Below are positions 24,838 through 33,267 of a stretch of DNA of 45,871 nucleotides, one piece after another. Origin of the DNA: Jiangella muralis (lineage in GTDB: Bacteria; Actinomycetota; Actinomycetes; Jiangellales; Jiangellaceae); the NCBI RefSeq assembly GCF_001270745.1, contig NZ_LFXL01000051.1:1-45871 (forward strand). Reading direction: 5' to 3'. Position numbers and translations under genes: made by a program. The first letter of the stretch is position 1. Each line of letters opens with the position of its first letter. The notes beneath the pieces were generated by a model. It made no database searches. It saw only the letters and a list, made by a program, of their open reading frames with translations, and was not told where the DNA came from.

Positions 24838-26265
24838 TCACTGGTCCCCGTACTTCTCGATGGAGTCGTCGTTGCGGACGGTGTCGGCGGCCGCCTGGCA
24901 GCGCCGGCTCCACTCGTCGGGGTCGATCTCGCCGGTCATCAGCGCGCTGGTGGCGTTGGCGGCCTCGGTCTGCAGCGGCGAGTACCAGGTGCCGTAGCGC
25001 CAGAAGAAGGTGTCGTCGCCGGACTCGGTCAGCGCGTCGCGCACCGACGTGAGGCCGGTGCCGGCGGACTGCGGGTCGTACTCGGCCAGGCTGGTCAGCG
25101 TCTGGGTCTGCCGGGTGAAGTTCTGCGACGACGTCGGCGACAGCATGATGCGCAGCAGCTCCATGCCGCCGTACGGGTTCTCCGCCTGCGCCGGGACGAT
25201 GAACGGCTCGTTGCCCATGCCCCGGATGGCCGCCTGCGGCAGCGCGTCGTCGTCGGTCAGCGACGGCGGCGACGCGATGACCATGTCGAAGCCCTCGGGC
25301 ATGACGTCGCCGAGCTCGCTCTCCAGCCACGACCCGCAGGGGATGAACGCGGCCTCGCCGTTCGCCCAGTAGGTCTGCGCCTGAATGTGGGTGAGGCCGG
25401 ACGTGCCCTGCATGATGAAGTCGCGCTCGACCAGCTGGTGCATCGCCCGGGCCGACTCGAGCATCGGCTCGCTGGTCCAGCTGTCCGGCTCGAGGTTGTC
25501 CAGCGCGTCGATGACCTCCCGGCCGCCGGCCTTGATCGCCATCATGACCAGCGGCGTCAGGATGTAGCCGGGGTTCTTGCCCTGGTAGGTCCAGGGCGCC
25601 ATTCCGGTGGCGTCCTTGATCTCCTGGCACAGGTCGAGCATCTCGGCCCAGGTCGACGGGTAGCTCCAGCCGTGCTCGTCGAACAGCGAGCTGCTGTAGT
25701 ACAGCCCGTGCACCGTGAAGGTGTAGTTGAGCGCGTACGGCACCCCGCCGAACGTGCCCTGCTCGACGATGCCCGGCAGCAGCGTGTCGCGCACGGTCTT
25801 GCCGTCGCCGCCCTCGGCGGGCGCGTCGAGCAGCGGCGTCAGGTCGGCCAGCTGGCCGTTCTCGACCAGCGGCGCGAGCATCAGCGCGCCGGCGCCGGCG
25901 TTGCAGACGATGTCCGGCACGTCGCCGGAGACGAACCGTGGCTGCAGCAGCTTGGCCAGTTCCTGGCCGCCGGTGTGCGTGATCTCCGACTGCGGGAACC
26001 GCTGCTGGTAGACGGCTTCGGCGTCGATGGCGTACTGGTCGCCGTAGCCGCCCTTGAAGATGATGGCTTCCAGCGACAGATCGGCGGGGACGCCCAGCGG
26101 GTTGTCCGGGTCGCCGGTGGCCTGCGGGCTGGCGGACGCTCCGTCGCCGCGGGTGGACGACGACGTCGCGCAGGCGGACAGGAACCCGGTGCCGGCGAGG
26201 GCGCCGAGTCCGGCGCCGAGGCCCAGCAGGGTGCGCCGGCTCAGGGCGCGGGTCGGGTGGGTCAT
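24838..26265 (-). CDS. Extracellular sugar-binding lipoprotein of an ABC importer
   Basis: A 475-residue family-1 solute-binding protein. The N-terminus SRRTLLGLGAGLG has a twin-arginine motif (Arg10-Arg11) and ends in the lipobox FLSAC (Cys32), so export by Tat and lipid anchoring are both likely. The mature part shows the usual two-lobe pattern with FPQSEITHTGG, GDVPDIVCNAG and PYALNYTFTVHGLYY. The ligand is not readable from sequence. GAGGAG precedes ATG 26265. The flanking genes point to an oligosaccharide released by the exported beta-helix enzymes. Confidence 0.88.
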   Translation of the reverse strand: MTHPTRALSRRTLLGLGAGLGALAGTGFLSACATSSSTRGDGASASPQATGDPDNPLGVPADLSLEAIIFKGGYGDQYAIDAEAVYQQRFPQSEITHTGGQELAKLLQPRFVSGDVPDIVCNAGAGALMLAPLVENGQLADLTPLLDAPAEGGDGKTVRDTLLPGIVEQGTFGGVPYALNYTFTVHGLYYSSSLFDEHGWSYPSTWAEMLDLCQEIKDATGMAPWTYQGKNPGYILTPLVMMAIKAGGREVIDALDNLEPDSWTSEPMLESARAMHQLVERDFIMQGTSGLTHIQAQTYWANGEAAFIPCGSWLESELGDVMPEGFDMVIASPPSLTDDDALPQAAIRGMGNEPFIVPAQAENPYGGMELLRIMLSPTSSQNFTRQTQTLTSLAEYDPQSAGTGLTSVRDALTESGDDTFFWRYGTWYSPLQTEAANATSALMTGEIDPDEWSRRCQAAADTVRNDDSIEKYGDQ

Positions 26266-26287
26266 GATCTCTCCTCGGGAGGTCGGG

Positions 26288-27874
26288 TCAGCCGGCGACG
26301 CGCAGCGTGACGGCGTCGCGGCCGGCGATGGTCGTACCGGGCAGCGGCCGCAGCGTCAGCGTCAGGTCGCGCGGCGTGGTGGCGGCGGTGTCGCGGGCAC
26401 GGACCGCGATGGTGACCTCGCGCTGTCCCGGCGCGATGACGGCGACGCCGGGGAGGCCGTCGTAGTCGACCCGGCTCCGGGCGGCGCCGGACAGGTCATA
26501 GTGCAGCGCCAGCGGCGCGGCCAGGTCGTCGCCGACCCGCCGGACGGTGACGGTGGCGGTCTCGCCGCCCCGCACCCAGCGCCGGTCGCTGGTGAGGACG
26601 ACGGTGGCGGCGCCGTCCGTGGGCCGCAGTTCGAGGTCGACGTCACGAGTGGCGCCGGCGGTCTCGACGACGGGCTGCTGGGGCCGGGCCGCCCAGACGG
26701 TGCCCTGGACGTTGGCGAGGACGGGGTCGCCGGCGCCCTCCATGCCGGCCAGGAACGGGCCGTCGAGGTCGGCCAGGACGAGGCAGTCGGTGAACCCGAT
26801 GTTGCCGTACTCCGGCAGCACGGTCACCATGCCGGACCACACCTTCACGAACGGGTCGGTGCGGGCCGGGTCGCGCCGCGCGGTGAACGCGACCCGTTCG
26901 AACGTCGTCCGCAGGCCGTCGTAGCCGCGCGGGCCGTACACGTTGACGGTGCCGGGCGAGTCGCCGGCGTCGAACACGCAGTCGCGGAAGATCACCGATC
27001 CGCTCGCCGGGCCCTTGGTGCCGGGCTGCACGTGCACGACGGCGTCGCCGGTCGGGCCCATGTAGCACCGCTCGACCAGCACCGACGCCGGGGTGCTGGT
27101 GGCCTGGTAGCGCATCAGGTTGATCTCGAAGCTGTACGTCCGGTTGCCGGCGAACACGCAGTCGCGGATGACGACGTCCTTGATCAGCTGCACCGCGGTG
27201 TCGGGCTCGAGGTCGATGCCGGCCTCCGGCAGCGTGCCCTCGGTGTTGATGAACGCGCTGCCCTCGATCAGCAGGCCGTCGGCGTAGATGACGCTGATGG
27301 CGTTGCGCTTGTTGTCGTCGCAGACGACGTTGCGAATGGTGACGTCGACCGAGCCGGCGCCGGTGATGATGCCGTCGCCGGGCGCGCCGCGCAGCACCAG
27401 GCCCTCGACGGTGACGTTCTCGCTGGTGCCCATGCGCACGATGGCGCGCCACTCGCCGGTGTACTCGGGCTTGTTCATGACGCAGGTGGCGCCGTAGCCG
27501 ATCAGCTTGACGTTGCGCCGGCCGTGGATGCGCCAGATGCCGTCGCGGCGGTCCGGGAACGCGGCCGCCTTGCCGCGGACGGTGACACCGTCCTCGAGGA
27601 TGACGGTGAGGTCGTCGCGGTTGATCCACAGCGGGCCGGTGATCCAGTCCTGGCCCACGTTGTCGATGACGACGACGTCGGCGTCGCTGGCCAGCGCCGC
27701 GGTGAGCGCGGCGGTGGAGTCCTCCGGGTCGAAGCCGAAGTCCGAGGCCCTGACGACGCCGGCCGCGGGGCCGGCGCCGGCGGCCGCGACGCTGAGCTTC
27801 GTCGCGCCGTGGAACAGCGGGAGCGCGGCGGCCATGCTGAGCAGGGTGCGCCGGGTGACGCTGGTCGGGGGCAT
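26288..27874 (-). CDS. Tat-exported beta-helix protein with C-terminal Calx-beta-like domain
   Basis: A 528-residue protein from ATG 27874 (GGAGG upstream). TRRTLLSMAAALPL is a twin-arginine signal. Residues about 45-400 are a right-handed parallel beta-helix with repeated short strands and Asn/Asp turns (NVTVEGLVLRGAPGDG, DVTIRNVVCDDNKRN, VVIRDCVFAGNRTY). Residues about 420-528 (GGETATVTVRRVG, SRVDYDGLPGVAVIAPG, TLTLRPLPGTTIAG) resemble a Calx-beta-type calcium-binding sandwich, suggesting surface or polysaccharide contact. Catalytic residues cannot be placed. It lies between the FAD oxidoreductase and the solute-binding-protein genes. Confidence 0.78.
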   Translation of the reverse strand: MPPTSVTRRTLLSMAAALPLFHGATKLSVAAAGAGPAAGVVRASDFGFDPEDSTAALTAALASDADVVVIDNVGQDWITGPLWINRDDLTVILEDGVTVRGKAAAFPDRRDGIWRIHGRRNVKLIGYGATCVMNKPEYTGEWRAIVRMGTSENVTVEGLVLRGAPGDGIITGAGSVDVTIRNVVCDDNKRNAISVIYADGLLIEGSAFINTEGTLPEAGIDLEPDTAVQLIKDVVIRDCVFAGNRTYSFEINLMRYQATSTPASVLVERCYMGPTGDAVVHVQPGTKGPASGSVIFRDCVFDAGDSPGTVNVYGPRGYDGLRTTFERVAFTARRDPARTDPFVKVWSGMVTVLPEYGNIGFTDCLVLADLDGPFLAGMEGAGDPVLANVQGTVWAARPQQPVVETAGATRDVDLELRPTDGAATVVLTSDRRWVRGGETATVTVRRVGDDLAAPLALHYDLSGAARSRVDYDGLPGVAVIAPGQREVTIAVRARDTAATTPRDLTLTLRPLPGTTIAGRDAVTLRVAG

Positions 27875-27905
27875 GGTCCCTCCAAGGGGGGAAGGGGTGC
27901 GGGGG

Positions 27906-29531
27906 TCAGACCGTGCGGGTGCGGATGCGGTCGGGCCAGGCCAGTTCGGCGCCGAGCACGCCACTGAGCAGGCGTTGGAACTCCGCCAGCGCGTCGGGCT
28001 TGGCGCGGACCGCGCGCGGCGGGAGACCGGTGCCGAGGGCGTACGCGGCCAGCGCGCCGGCCGCCTCGCCGATGGTCCACTCGACCGGGTGCAGCCGGTA
28101 TCCGCCGTTGGTGATGTGCGTGGTGGCGATGTTCTTCGCGGCAGCGATCAGGTTGTCCATGCGGACGGGGAGCAGCGCGCCGAGCGGCACCTGGAACGGG
28201 TGGCAGGCGATGTCGACGTACGTGCGCGGGGTCCCGGAGCCGGAACTGGGGTGCAGGTCGATGCGGTAGCAGCCGATGCCGACGGAGTCGGGGAAGACCT
28301 CCGAGCCCACCGGCAGTCCGGCGGCCCGGCGTGCCTCGACGCCGACGTGTTCCTCGACGACGGTCAGCTCGCCGGCGATGCGCCGCGACTCGCGGACGTA
28401 AGGACGCAGCGCCAGCCCGGCATCGTCGGCGGTGCCGTCGCGCAGCAGGTCGCCGCGCGGGCGCAGGCCGGGGTAGCCGGTGCCGCCGTCGTGCCGGGGC
28501 GCCTCGGTCTGCATCCAGTAGAGCAGCGACCGGCTCAGTTCCCGGGCGGCCTCGAGATGGCGCTGCCGCTCGGCCGGCTCGACCCCGACGAGCGGGCCGG
28601 GGACGTAGTCGTTCTGCGGCCAGTTGACGAGGGTGACGTCGCTGGCAAGGAAGCCCGGTGTGAACGTGCGGGCGCTGAGGATGCGCCGGAACGTCCAGCG
28701 GTCGATGCCGTGCCCGCCGGTGGGCGTCGCGGCGTCGGTGAACAGCGGATGGGTGCGGACGGCCAGTGAGTCCGGCCGCACATCGGTCCAGGACAGCAGC
28801 GGTCCCGGCCAGTAGCCGGGGGCGAAGTCGCGCCAGAAGCCGTAGCCGGCCGGGCGGTCGATGGTCCAGTCCTCGCCCTCGCGGAAGTCCATGGCGAAGC
28901 ACCAGGTGAACGACTGCTGGTCCAGTGGTTGCGCGGCGCCGTCGAGCGCGTGCAACTCCCCCGTCTGGTCGCGGCTCTCCGCGCCCACCACCGACTCGGT
29001 GCCGGACTGCTCGACGACGTCGCCCAGTTCGGTGGCGTCCAGGACATAGGGCGCCCGGACGGTGACGTGGTCGCCGTCGCGCTCGAACCGCACCGCGGTG
29101 ACGGTGTCGCCGTCGACCTCGACGGAGTGCGGCCGGGTGCCGGTCAGCACGGTGAGCCGGCGGTTCGCCCGGTACGGCGCCAGCATCGCGTGGATGGCGG
29201 TCAGCGCGACCTTGGGCTCGTGGCACAGCGGGCTGACGCGGCCGTCGCCGGGGTTGAGGGCGGCGGACGCCCGCGCGGACTCGGTGAGCGGGTAGTGCCG
29301 CCGGTACAGCTCGCGGATCTCGGTGCGCAGCCGGCGGTAGCTCGCTGCCGCGCCGAACGTCTCGACCCAGGCGTTCTCGTCGGGTGGGACCGCCTGCGAG
29401 GTGAGCTGGCCGCCCAGCCACGGCGACTCCTCGGTGAGCACGACGGTGCGGCCCAGGCGAAGCGCCGCGAGCGCCGCCGCGACGCCACCCAGCCCGCCGC
29501 CGACAACGAGCACCTCGGTCTCGTGGTCCAC
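27906..29531 (-). CDS. FAD-dependent oxidoreductase, first gene of the uronate-type operon
   Basis: A 541-residue PF12831-type protein without signal peptide. The FAD site is [18 protein letters not shown] at the N-terminus, then [12 protein letters not shown], and a C-terminal FAD segment [31 protein letters not shown]. It is related in layout to the protein at 1287-3551 but lacks the long beta-sandwich appendage. It starts at GTG 29531, preceded by GGGAGG. As the promoter-proximal gene of the eleven-gene operon it probably oxidises a sugar or sugar acid, but no reaction can be assigned. Divergent from the LacI-type regulator, with the iteron array between. Confidence 0.82.
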   Translation of the reverse strand: MDHETEVLVVGGGLGGVAAALAALRLGRTVVLTEESPWLGGQLTSQAVPPDENAWVETFGAAASYRRLRTEIRELYRRHYPLTESARASAALNPGDGRVSPLCHEPKVALTAIHAMLAPYRANRRLTVLTGTRPHSVEVDGDTVTAVRFERDGDHVTVRAPYVLDATELGDVVEQSGTESVVGAESRDQTGELHALDGAAQPLDQQSFTWCFAMDFREGEDWTIDRPAGYGFWRDFAPGYWPGPLLSWTDVRPDSLAVRTHPLFTDAATPTGGHGIDRWTFRRILSARTFTPGFLASDVTLVNWPQNDYVPGPLVGVEPAERQRHLEAARELSRSLLYWMQTEAPRHDGGTGYPGLRPRGDLLRDGTADDAGLALRPYVRESRRIAGELTVVEEHVGVEARRAAGLPVGSEVFPDSVGIGCYRIDLHPSSGSGTPRTYVDIACHPFQVPLGALLPVRMDNLIAAAKNIATTHITNGGYRLHPVEWTIGEAAGALAAYALGTGLPPRAVRAKPDALAEFQRLLSGVLGAELAWPDRIRTRTV

Positions 29532-29555
29532 CGTGCCTCCCGCCTCGTCAGAAGG

Positions 29556-29594
29556 TGATTAAGCGCTCTGATTAAGCGCTATGATTAAACGCGT
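29556..29594. promoter_or_regulatory. Three 13-bp iterons, candidate operator array for the LacI-type regulator
   Basis: TGATTAAGCGCT begins at 29556 and 29569, and TGATTAAACGCG at 29582, an exact 13-bp spacing. Each unit contains a central CG flanked by TTAA, as LacI-family half-sites often do, and the last reads as a near-palindrome TAAACGCGTTA. The array lies between the start of the operon at 29531 and the regulator gene. The third unit overlaps a possible -35 for the regulator (29582-29587), with TAGACT at 29605-29610 as -10, 17 bp away. Confidence 0.75.
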
Positions 29595-29675
29595 TAGCCG
29601 ATGGTAGACTCGGCTCGTTCCGTCGTCAATGGGTGGGTTCCGGCGAGCTTCGCCGGCACAGGGAGGCAGATACTC

Positions 29676-30770
29676 GTGGCTCAGCGCCGCCGGCCGGACA
29701 AACGACGCGTCACGCAGAGCGATGTCGCTCGCGTCGCGAACGTGTCCACGGCCATCGTCTCCACGGTCATCAACGGCAAGACCGACTCCATCCGGGTCAG
29801 TGAGACGACCCGCGAGCGGGTCTGGCAGGCCGTCCGCGACCTGCACTACACCCCGAACATCGCCGCGCAGAGCCTGGCCGGCGGCCGCAACCGCATCATC
29901 GGCGCGTTCACCTACCAGCGGCTGTTCCCGTGGGAGAGCCGCGACTTCTACTACGAGTTCCTGCTGGGCATCGAGGAGGAGGCCGAGGCCGTCGCGCATC
30001 ACCTCCTGCTGTTCACCGGCGCCAAGAACGAGTCCGGCGAGCGCTCGATCTTCAACCGCGACACCAACCTGCTGCGGCTAGCCGACGGCGCCATCCTGGT
30101 CGGTGGCCGGGTCGACAGCGGCGAGCTCGCGAAGCTGGCCGCCGACGGCTACCCGTTCGTCATGATCGGCCGGCACGACGAGGTCGGCCCGCAGGCGTCC
30201 TGGGTCGCGGCCGACTACACGGCCGGAGCCGACGCCGTCGTCGAGGAGCTGTACGGACGTGGGCACCGGCGGCTGCTGTACGTCGTCGGCTCGCGCACGC
30301 AGGAGACGCTGATCGAGCGGCGCTCCGGGTTCGCCGCCGCCTGTGCCCGGCACCGGCTGGGCCCGAAGCGGGCCACCATGGTGGCCTTCGGCGCGCCGAA
30401 CCCCGAGCTGCCGCGCGTCGCGGTGGCCGCCGACGAGCCCGCCGTCCTCGCCGCGGCCCGCGAGGCCGGCGCTACCGCCGTCATCGCCGAGTCCTCGTAC
30501 GTCGCGCACCGGCTCTTCGAGACGGCGCGGGCCCAGGGTGTCGACGTGCCCGGCGAGCTGAGCATTGTCGGGCTGGGCGACCACGGCGACCGCGCGAACG
30601 TGCTCTCCCCCGACCCCGCGCTGTCGCTGCTGCGCACGCCCAGCCGCGAGATCGGCGCGGCCGCCGTCCGCATGCTGCTGCGGCTGCTCGACGCGCCCGA
30701 CGCCGGCCCGGAGCAGGAGTTCGTCCCCTGCGAGCTGACCGGCGGCCGGACCGTCGGCGCGCCGGGGTGA
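29676..30770 (+). CDS. LacI-family transcriptional regulator
   Basis: A 364-residue protein. The N-terminal helix-turn-helix is VTQSDVARVANVSTAIVSTVINGKTDSIRVS with the hinge helix at about 50-60 (NIAAQSLAGG), followed by a periplasmic-binding-protein-like sugar-sensing domain (IIGAFTYQRLFPWE, DRANVLSPDPALSLLRTP). GTG 29676 is preferred because GGGAGG (29661-29666) lies nine bases upstream; an upstream start would add 25 residues without a ribosome site. It probably represses itself and the divergent operon through the 29556-29594 iterons until a sugar ligand binds. Four bases separate it from the GH3 gene, so the two are co-transcribed. Confidence 0.88.
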   Translation: MAQRRRPDKRRVTQSDVARVANVSTAIVSTVINGKTDSIRVSETTRERVWQAVRDLHYTPNIAAQSLAGGRNRIIGAFTYQRLFPWESRDFYYEFLLGIEEEAEAVAHHLLLFTGAKNESGERSIFNRDTNLLRLADGAILVGGRVDSGELAKLAADGYPFVMIGRHDEVGPQASWVAADYTAGADAVVEELYGRGHRRLLYVVGSRTQETLIERRSGFAAACARHRLGPKRATMVAFGAPNPELPRVAVAADEPAVLAAAREAGATAVIAESSYVAHRLFETARAQGVDVPGELSIVGLGDHGDRANVLSPDPALSLLRTPSREIGAAAVRMLLRLLDAPDAGPEQEFVPCELTGGRTVGAPG

Positions 30771-30774
30771 CCCG

Positions 30775-33192
30775 ATGGACGCGCTGCTGGGGAAGCTGAC
30801 GCTCGAGCAGAAGGTGCGGCTGCTCACCGGGACCGACTCGTGGCACCTGCCGGCCGAACCCGCCATCGGGCTGCGCTCGGTGGTCCTCACCGACGGTCCC
30901 GCCGGGGTCCGCGCCGCCCACCGCGGCGGCGCCGTCACCGCCCTGAACCTGCCGTCCGGAACGGCACTCGGCGCGTCGTGGGACATCGACCTCGCCCGCC
31001 GGTTCGGCGCGGCACTCGCGGCCGAGACCCGCAGGGTGGGTGCCGACGTGCTGCTCGGACCCACCGTCAACTTGCACCGCAGCCCGCTCGGCGGCCGGCA
31101 CTTCGAGGCGTTGTCCGAGGACCCGCTGCTGACGTCGCGGCTGGCGGCGGCGCTGGTGCGCGGCGTCCAGGACGGCGGCGTGGGCGCCTGCCCGAAGCAC
31201 TACGTGGCCAACGACTCCGAGACCGAGCGGTTCACCGCCGACGTCCGGGTGTCCGAGCGGGCGCTGCGTGAGCTGTACCTCGCGGCGTTCGAGGACACCG
31301 TCGTCGAGGAGCGGCCGTGGATGGTGATGGCCGCGTACAACTCGGTGAACGGCACGACGATGACGGAGCATCCGCTGCTGGCCGACCCGCTGTGCGGCGA
31401 GTGGGGCTTCGACGGCGTGGTCGTCTCGGACTGGGGCGCGGCGCGCACGACCGTCGCAGCGGGGCGGGCCCGGCTGGACCTCGTCATGCCGGGGCCGTCC
31501 GGTCCCTGGGGCGCGGCGCTGGTCGATGCGGTGCGGGCCGGGTCGGTGCCGGAGGAGGCGGTCGACGAGAAGGTGCTGCGGCTGCTCCGGCTCGCGGCCC
31601 GGGTGGGCGCGCTGGACGGCTTCGGCGAGACCGCCGTCGTGCCGTCGCCGGTCGACGGGCCCGGCCTGGCCCGTGAGGTGGCGGCCGCGGGGATGGTGCT
31701 GGTGCGCAACGCCGGCGGCGAGCTGCCCTGGAACCCGGCCCGGCTGCGGTCGGTGGCGGTCATCGGGCAGAGCGCCGTGCTGGCGCGGACGCAGGGCGGC
31801 GGCAGCGCGTACGTCGAGCCCGAACACGTCGTGTCACCGCTCGACGGGCTGCGAGCCGCGCTGCCGGGCGTCGACGTGCGGTGGTCGCTCGGGACCCAGG
31901 TGCAGCGGGGCCTCGTCCCGCTCCCCCCGTCGGGGCTCACCGATCCGGCGACGGGAGCTCCGGGGGTGCGGCTGGTGATCCGGGCCGCCGACGGGACCGT
32001 CCTGCGCTCGGAGCGACACCGCTCGGCCGACCTCACCCGCATCGGCTCGAAGCGGCTGGCCGGCGCGGCCTCGATCGAACTGGCCACGATCTACCGGCCG
32101 GACGACGGCGGCCCGGTCCGGCTGGGCGTCGCGGCGGCCGGGCGGCTCCGGCTGAGCGTCGACACCGTCGAGGTGATCGACACCGTGCTGGCCCACGACG
32201 GCACGGCGTTCGCCGGCGGCCTGGTGTCGCCGCCGGTGGTCAGCACACCGGTCGTGCTGGACGCCGGCCGGCCGGTCCACGTCGTCGTCCACCTGGACCT
32301 GCCCCCGCTGCCGGGCCACGACCACACCGCCGCGACGCTCACGGTCGGGATCGACCTCGCCACGGCGTCGCCGGAGGACGAACTGGCGGCAGCGGTGGCG
32401 GCGGCCCGCGCTGCCGACGCCGTCCTCGTCGTCGTCGGGACCACCCCGGACATGGAGAGCGAGAGCTTCGACCGGTCCACGCTGGCGCTGCCCGGCCGCC
32501 AGGACGAGCTGGTGCGTGCCGTCGCCGCGGCCAACCCGCACACCGTCGTCGCCGTCAACGCGGGGGCGCCGGTGCTGCTGCCGTGGCGCAGCGAGGTGGC
32601 CGCGGTGCTGCTGACCTGGTTCGGCGGGCAGGAGCTCGGTCACGCCCTGGCCGACGTGCTCCTCGGCGCGCGCGAGCCGGGCGGACGGCTCCCGACCACC
32701 TGGCCGGCGGCCGAGGCCGACGTGCCGGTCCTGTCCACGACGCCGGCCGGCGGCGTGCTCGGCTACGACGAAGGCATCCACGTCGGCCATCGGGCCTGGC
32801 TGCGGGCCGGTGTGCAGCCGGCGTACCCGTTCGGGTTCGGCCTCGGCTACACGACGTGGTCGTTCGACGGCCTCCGCGTGGCGGCCGCGACCGGCGGGGC
32901 CGTCGACGTGGTCGTCGACGTGCGGAACACCGGCGACCGGCCCGGCAAGCACGTCGTCCAGGTCTACCTGTCCAGGCCGGAGACCGCCGTCGACCGCCCG
33001 GCGCGCTGGCTGGCCGGATTCGCCGTCGTCCGGGCCGACGCCGGTGCCACGACGACGGCCCGCATCGAGATCGGGGCACGGGCGTTCGCGCACTGGGACG
33101 GCGGCTGGCGGACCGAGCCGGGCACCTACACCCTGCACGTCGGTTCGAACGTGGCGGACCTCCCCCTGCGTGCCGACGTGACCCGGCCATGA
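30775..33192 (+). CDS. Glycoside hydrolase family 3, beta-glucosidase-like
   Basis: An 805-residue four-part GH3 enzyme without signal peptide, so it should act inside the cell on imported oligosaccharides. The barrel holds KHYVAND (141-147) and the nucleophile Asp219 in VVVSDWG. An insertion at about 385-500 (LVIRAADGTVLRSE, LGVAAAGRLRLSVDTVEV) looks like a PA14 domain. The second catalytic domain follows (VVVGTTPDMESESFDRSTLALPG, with Glu as likely acid/base), and a C-terminal FnIII-like domain ends the protein. GH3 enzymes of this layout remove terminal beta-linked sugars; the exact specificity (glucose, xylose, other) is not readable. ATG 30775, downstream of the LacI-type gene. Confidence 0.88.
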   Translation: MDALLGKLTLEQKVRLLTGTDSWHLPAEPAIGLRSVVLTDGPAGVRAAHRGGAVTALNLPSGTALGASWDIDLARRFGAALAAETRRVGADVLLGPTVNLHRSPLGGRHFEALSEDPLLTSRLAAALVRGVQDGGVGACPKHYVANDSETERFTADVRVSERALRELYLAAFEDTVVEERPWMVMAAYNSVNGTTMTEHPLLADPLCGEWGFDGVVVSDWGAARTTVAAGRARLDLVMPGPSGPWGAALVDAVRAGSVPEEAVDEKVLRLLRLAARVGALDGFGETAVVPSPVDGPGLAREVAAAGMVLVRNAGGELPWNPARLRSVAVIGQSAVLARTQGGGSAYVEPEHVVSPLDGLRAALPGVDVRWSLGTQVQRGLVPLPPSGLTDPATGAPGVRLVIRAADGTVLRSERHRSADLTRIGSKRLAGAASIELATIYRPDDGGPVRLGVAAAGRLRLSVDTVEVIDTVLAHDGTAFAGGLVSPPVVSTPVVLDAGRPVHVVVHLDLPPLPGHDHTAATLTVGIDLATASPEDELAAAVAAARAADAVLVVVGTTPDMESESFDRSTLALPGRQDELVRAVAAANPHTVVAVNAGAPVLLPWRSEVAAVLLTWFGGQELGHALADVLLGAREPGGRLPTTWPAAEADVPVLSTTPAGGVLGYDEGIHVGHRAWLRAGVQPAYPFGFGLGYTTWSFDGLRVAAATGGAVDVVVDVRNTGDRPGKHVVQVYLSRPETAVDRPARWLAGFAVVRADAGATTTARIEIGARAFAHWDGGWRTEPGTYTLHVGSNVADLPLRADVTRP

Positions 33193-33208
33193 CCCGGCGG
33201 CCGGCCAT

Positions 33209-33256
33209 GATCATCCACCTTTTGCGCTGTCAGAGCACCCCAAAAGCTGGATGATC
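33209..33256. terminator. Long hairpin between convergent genes, probable bidirectional terminator
   Basis: GATCATCCACCTTTTG (33209-33224) pairs with CAAAAGCTGGATGATC (33241-33256) at 15 of 16 positions around a 16-base loop. It lies in the 75-bp gap between the end of the GH3 gene and the end of the DUF5107 gene on the other strand. No long T-run follows, as is common in actinomycetes. Confidence 0.75.
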
Positions 33257-33267
33257 CGGGTGGAGGG

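Noticed and set aside
33209-33256. Operator for the LacI or GntR regulator
   Set aside because: The palindrome lies between two convergent gene ends, where no promoter is expected; a terminator is the simpler reading.
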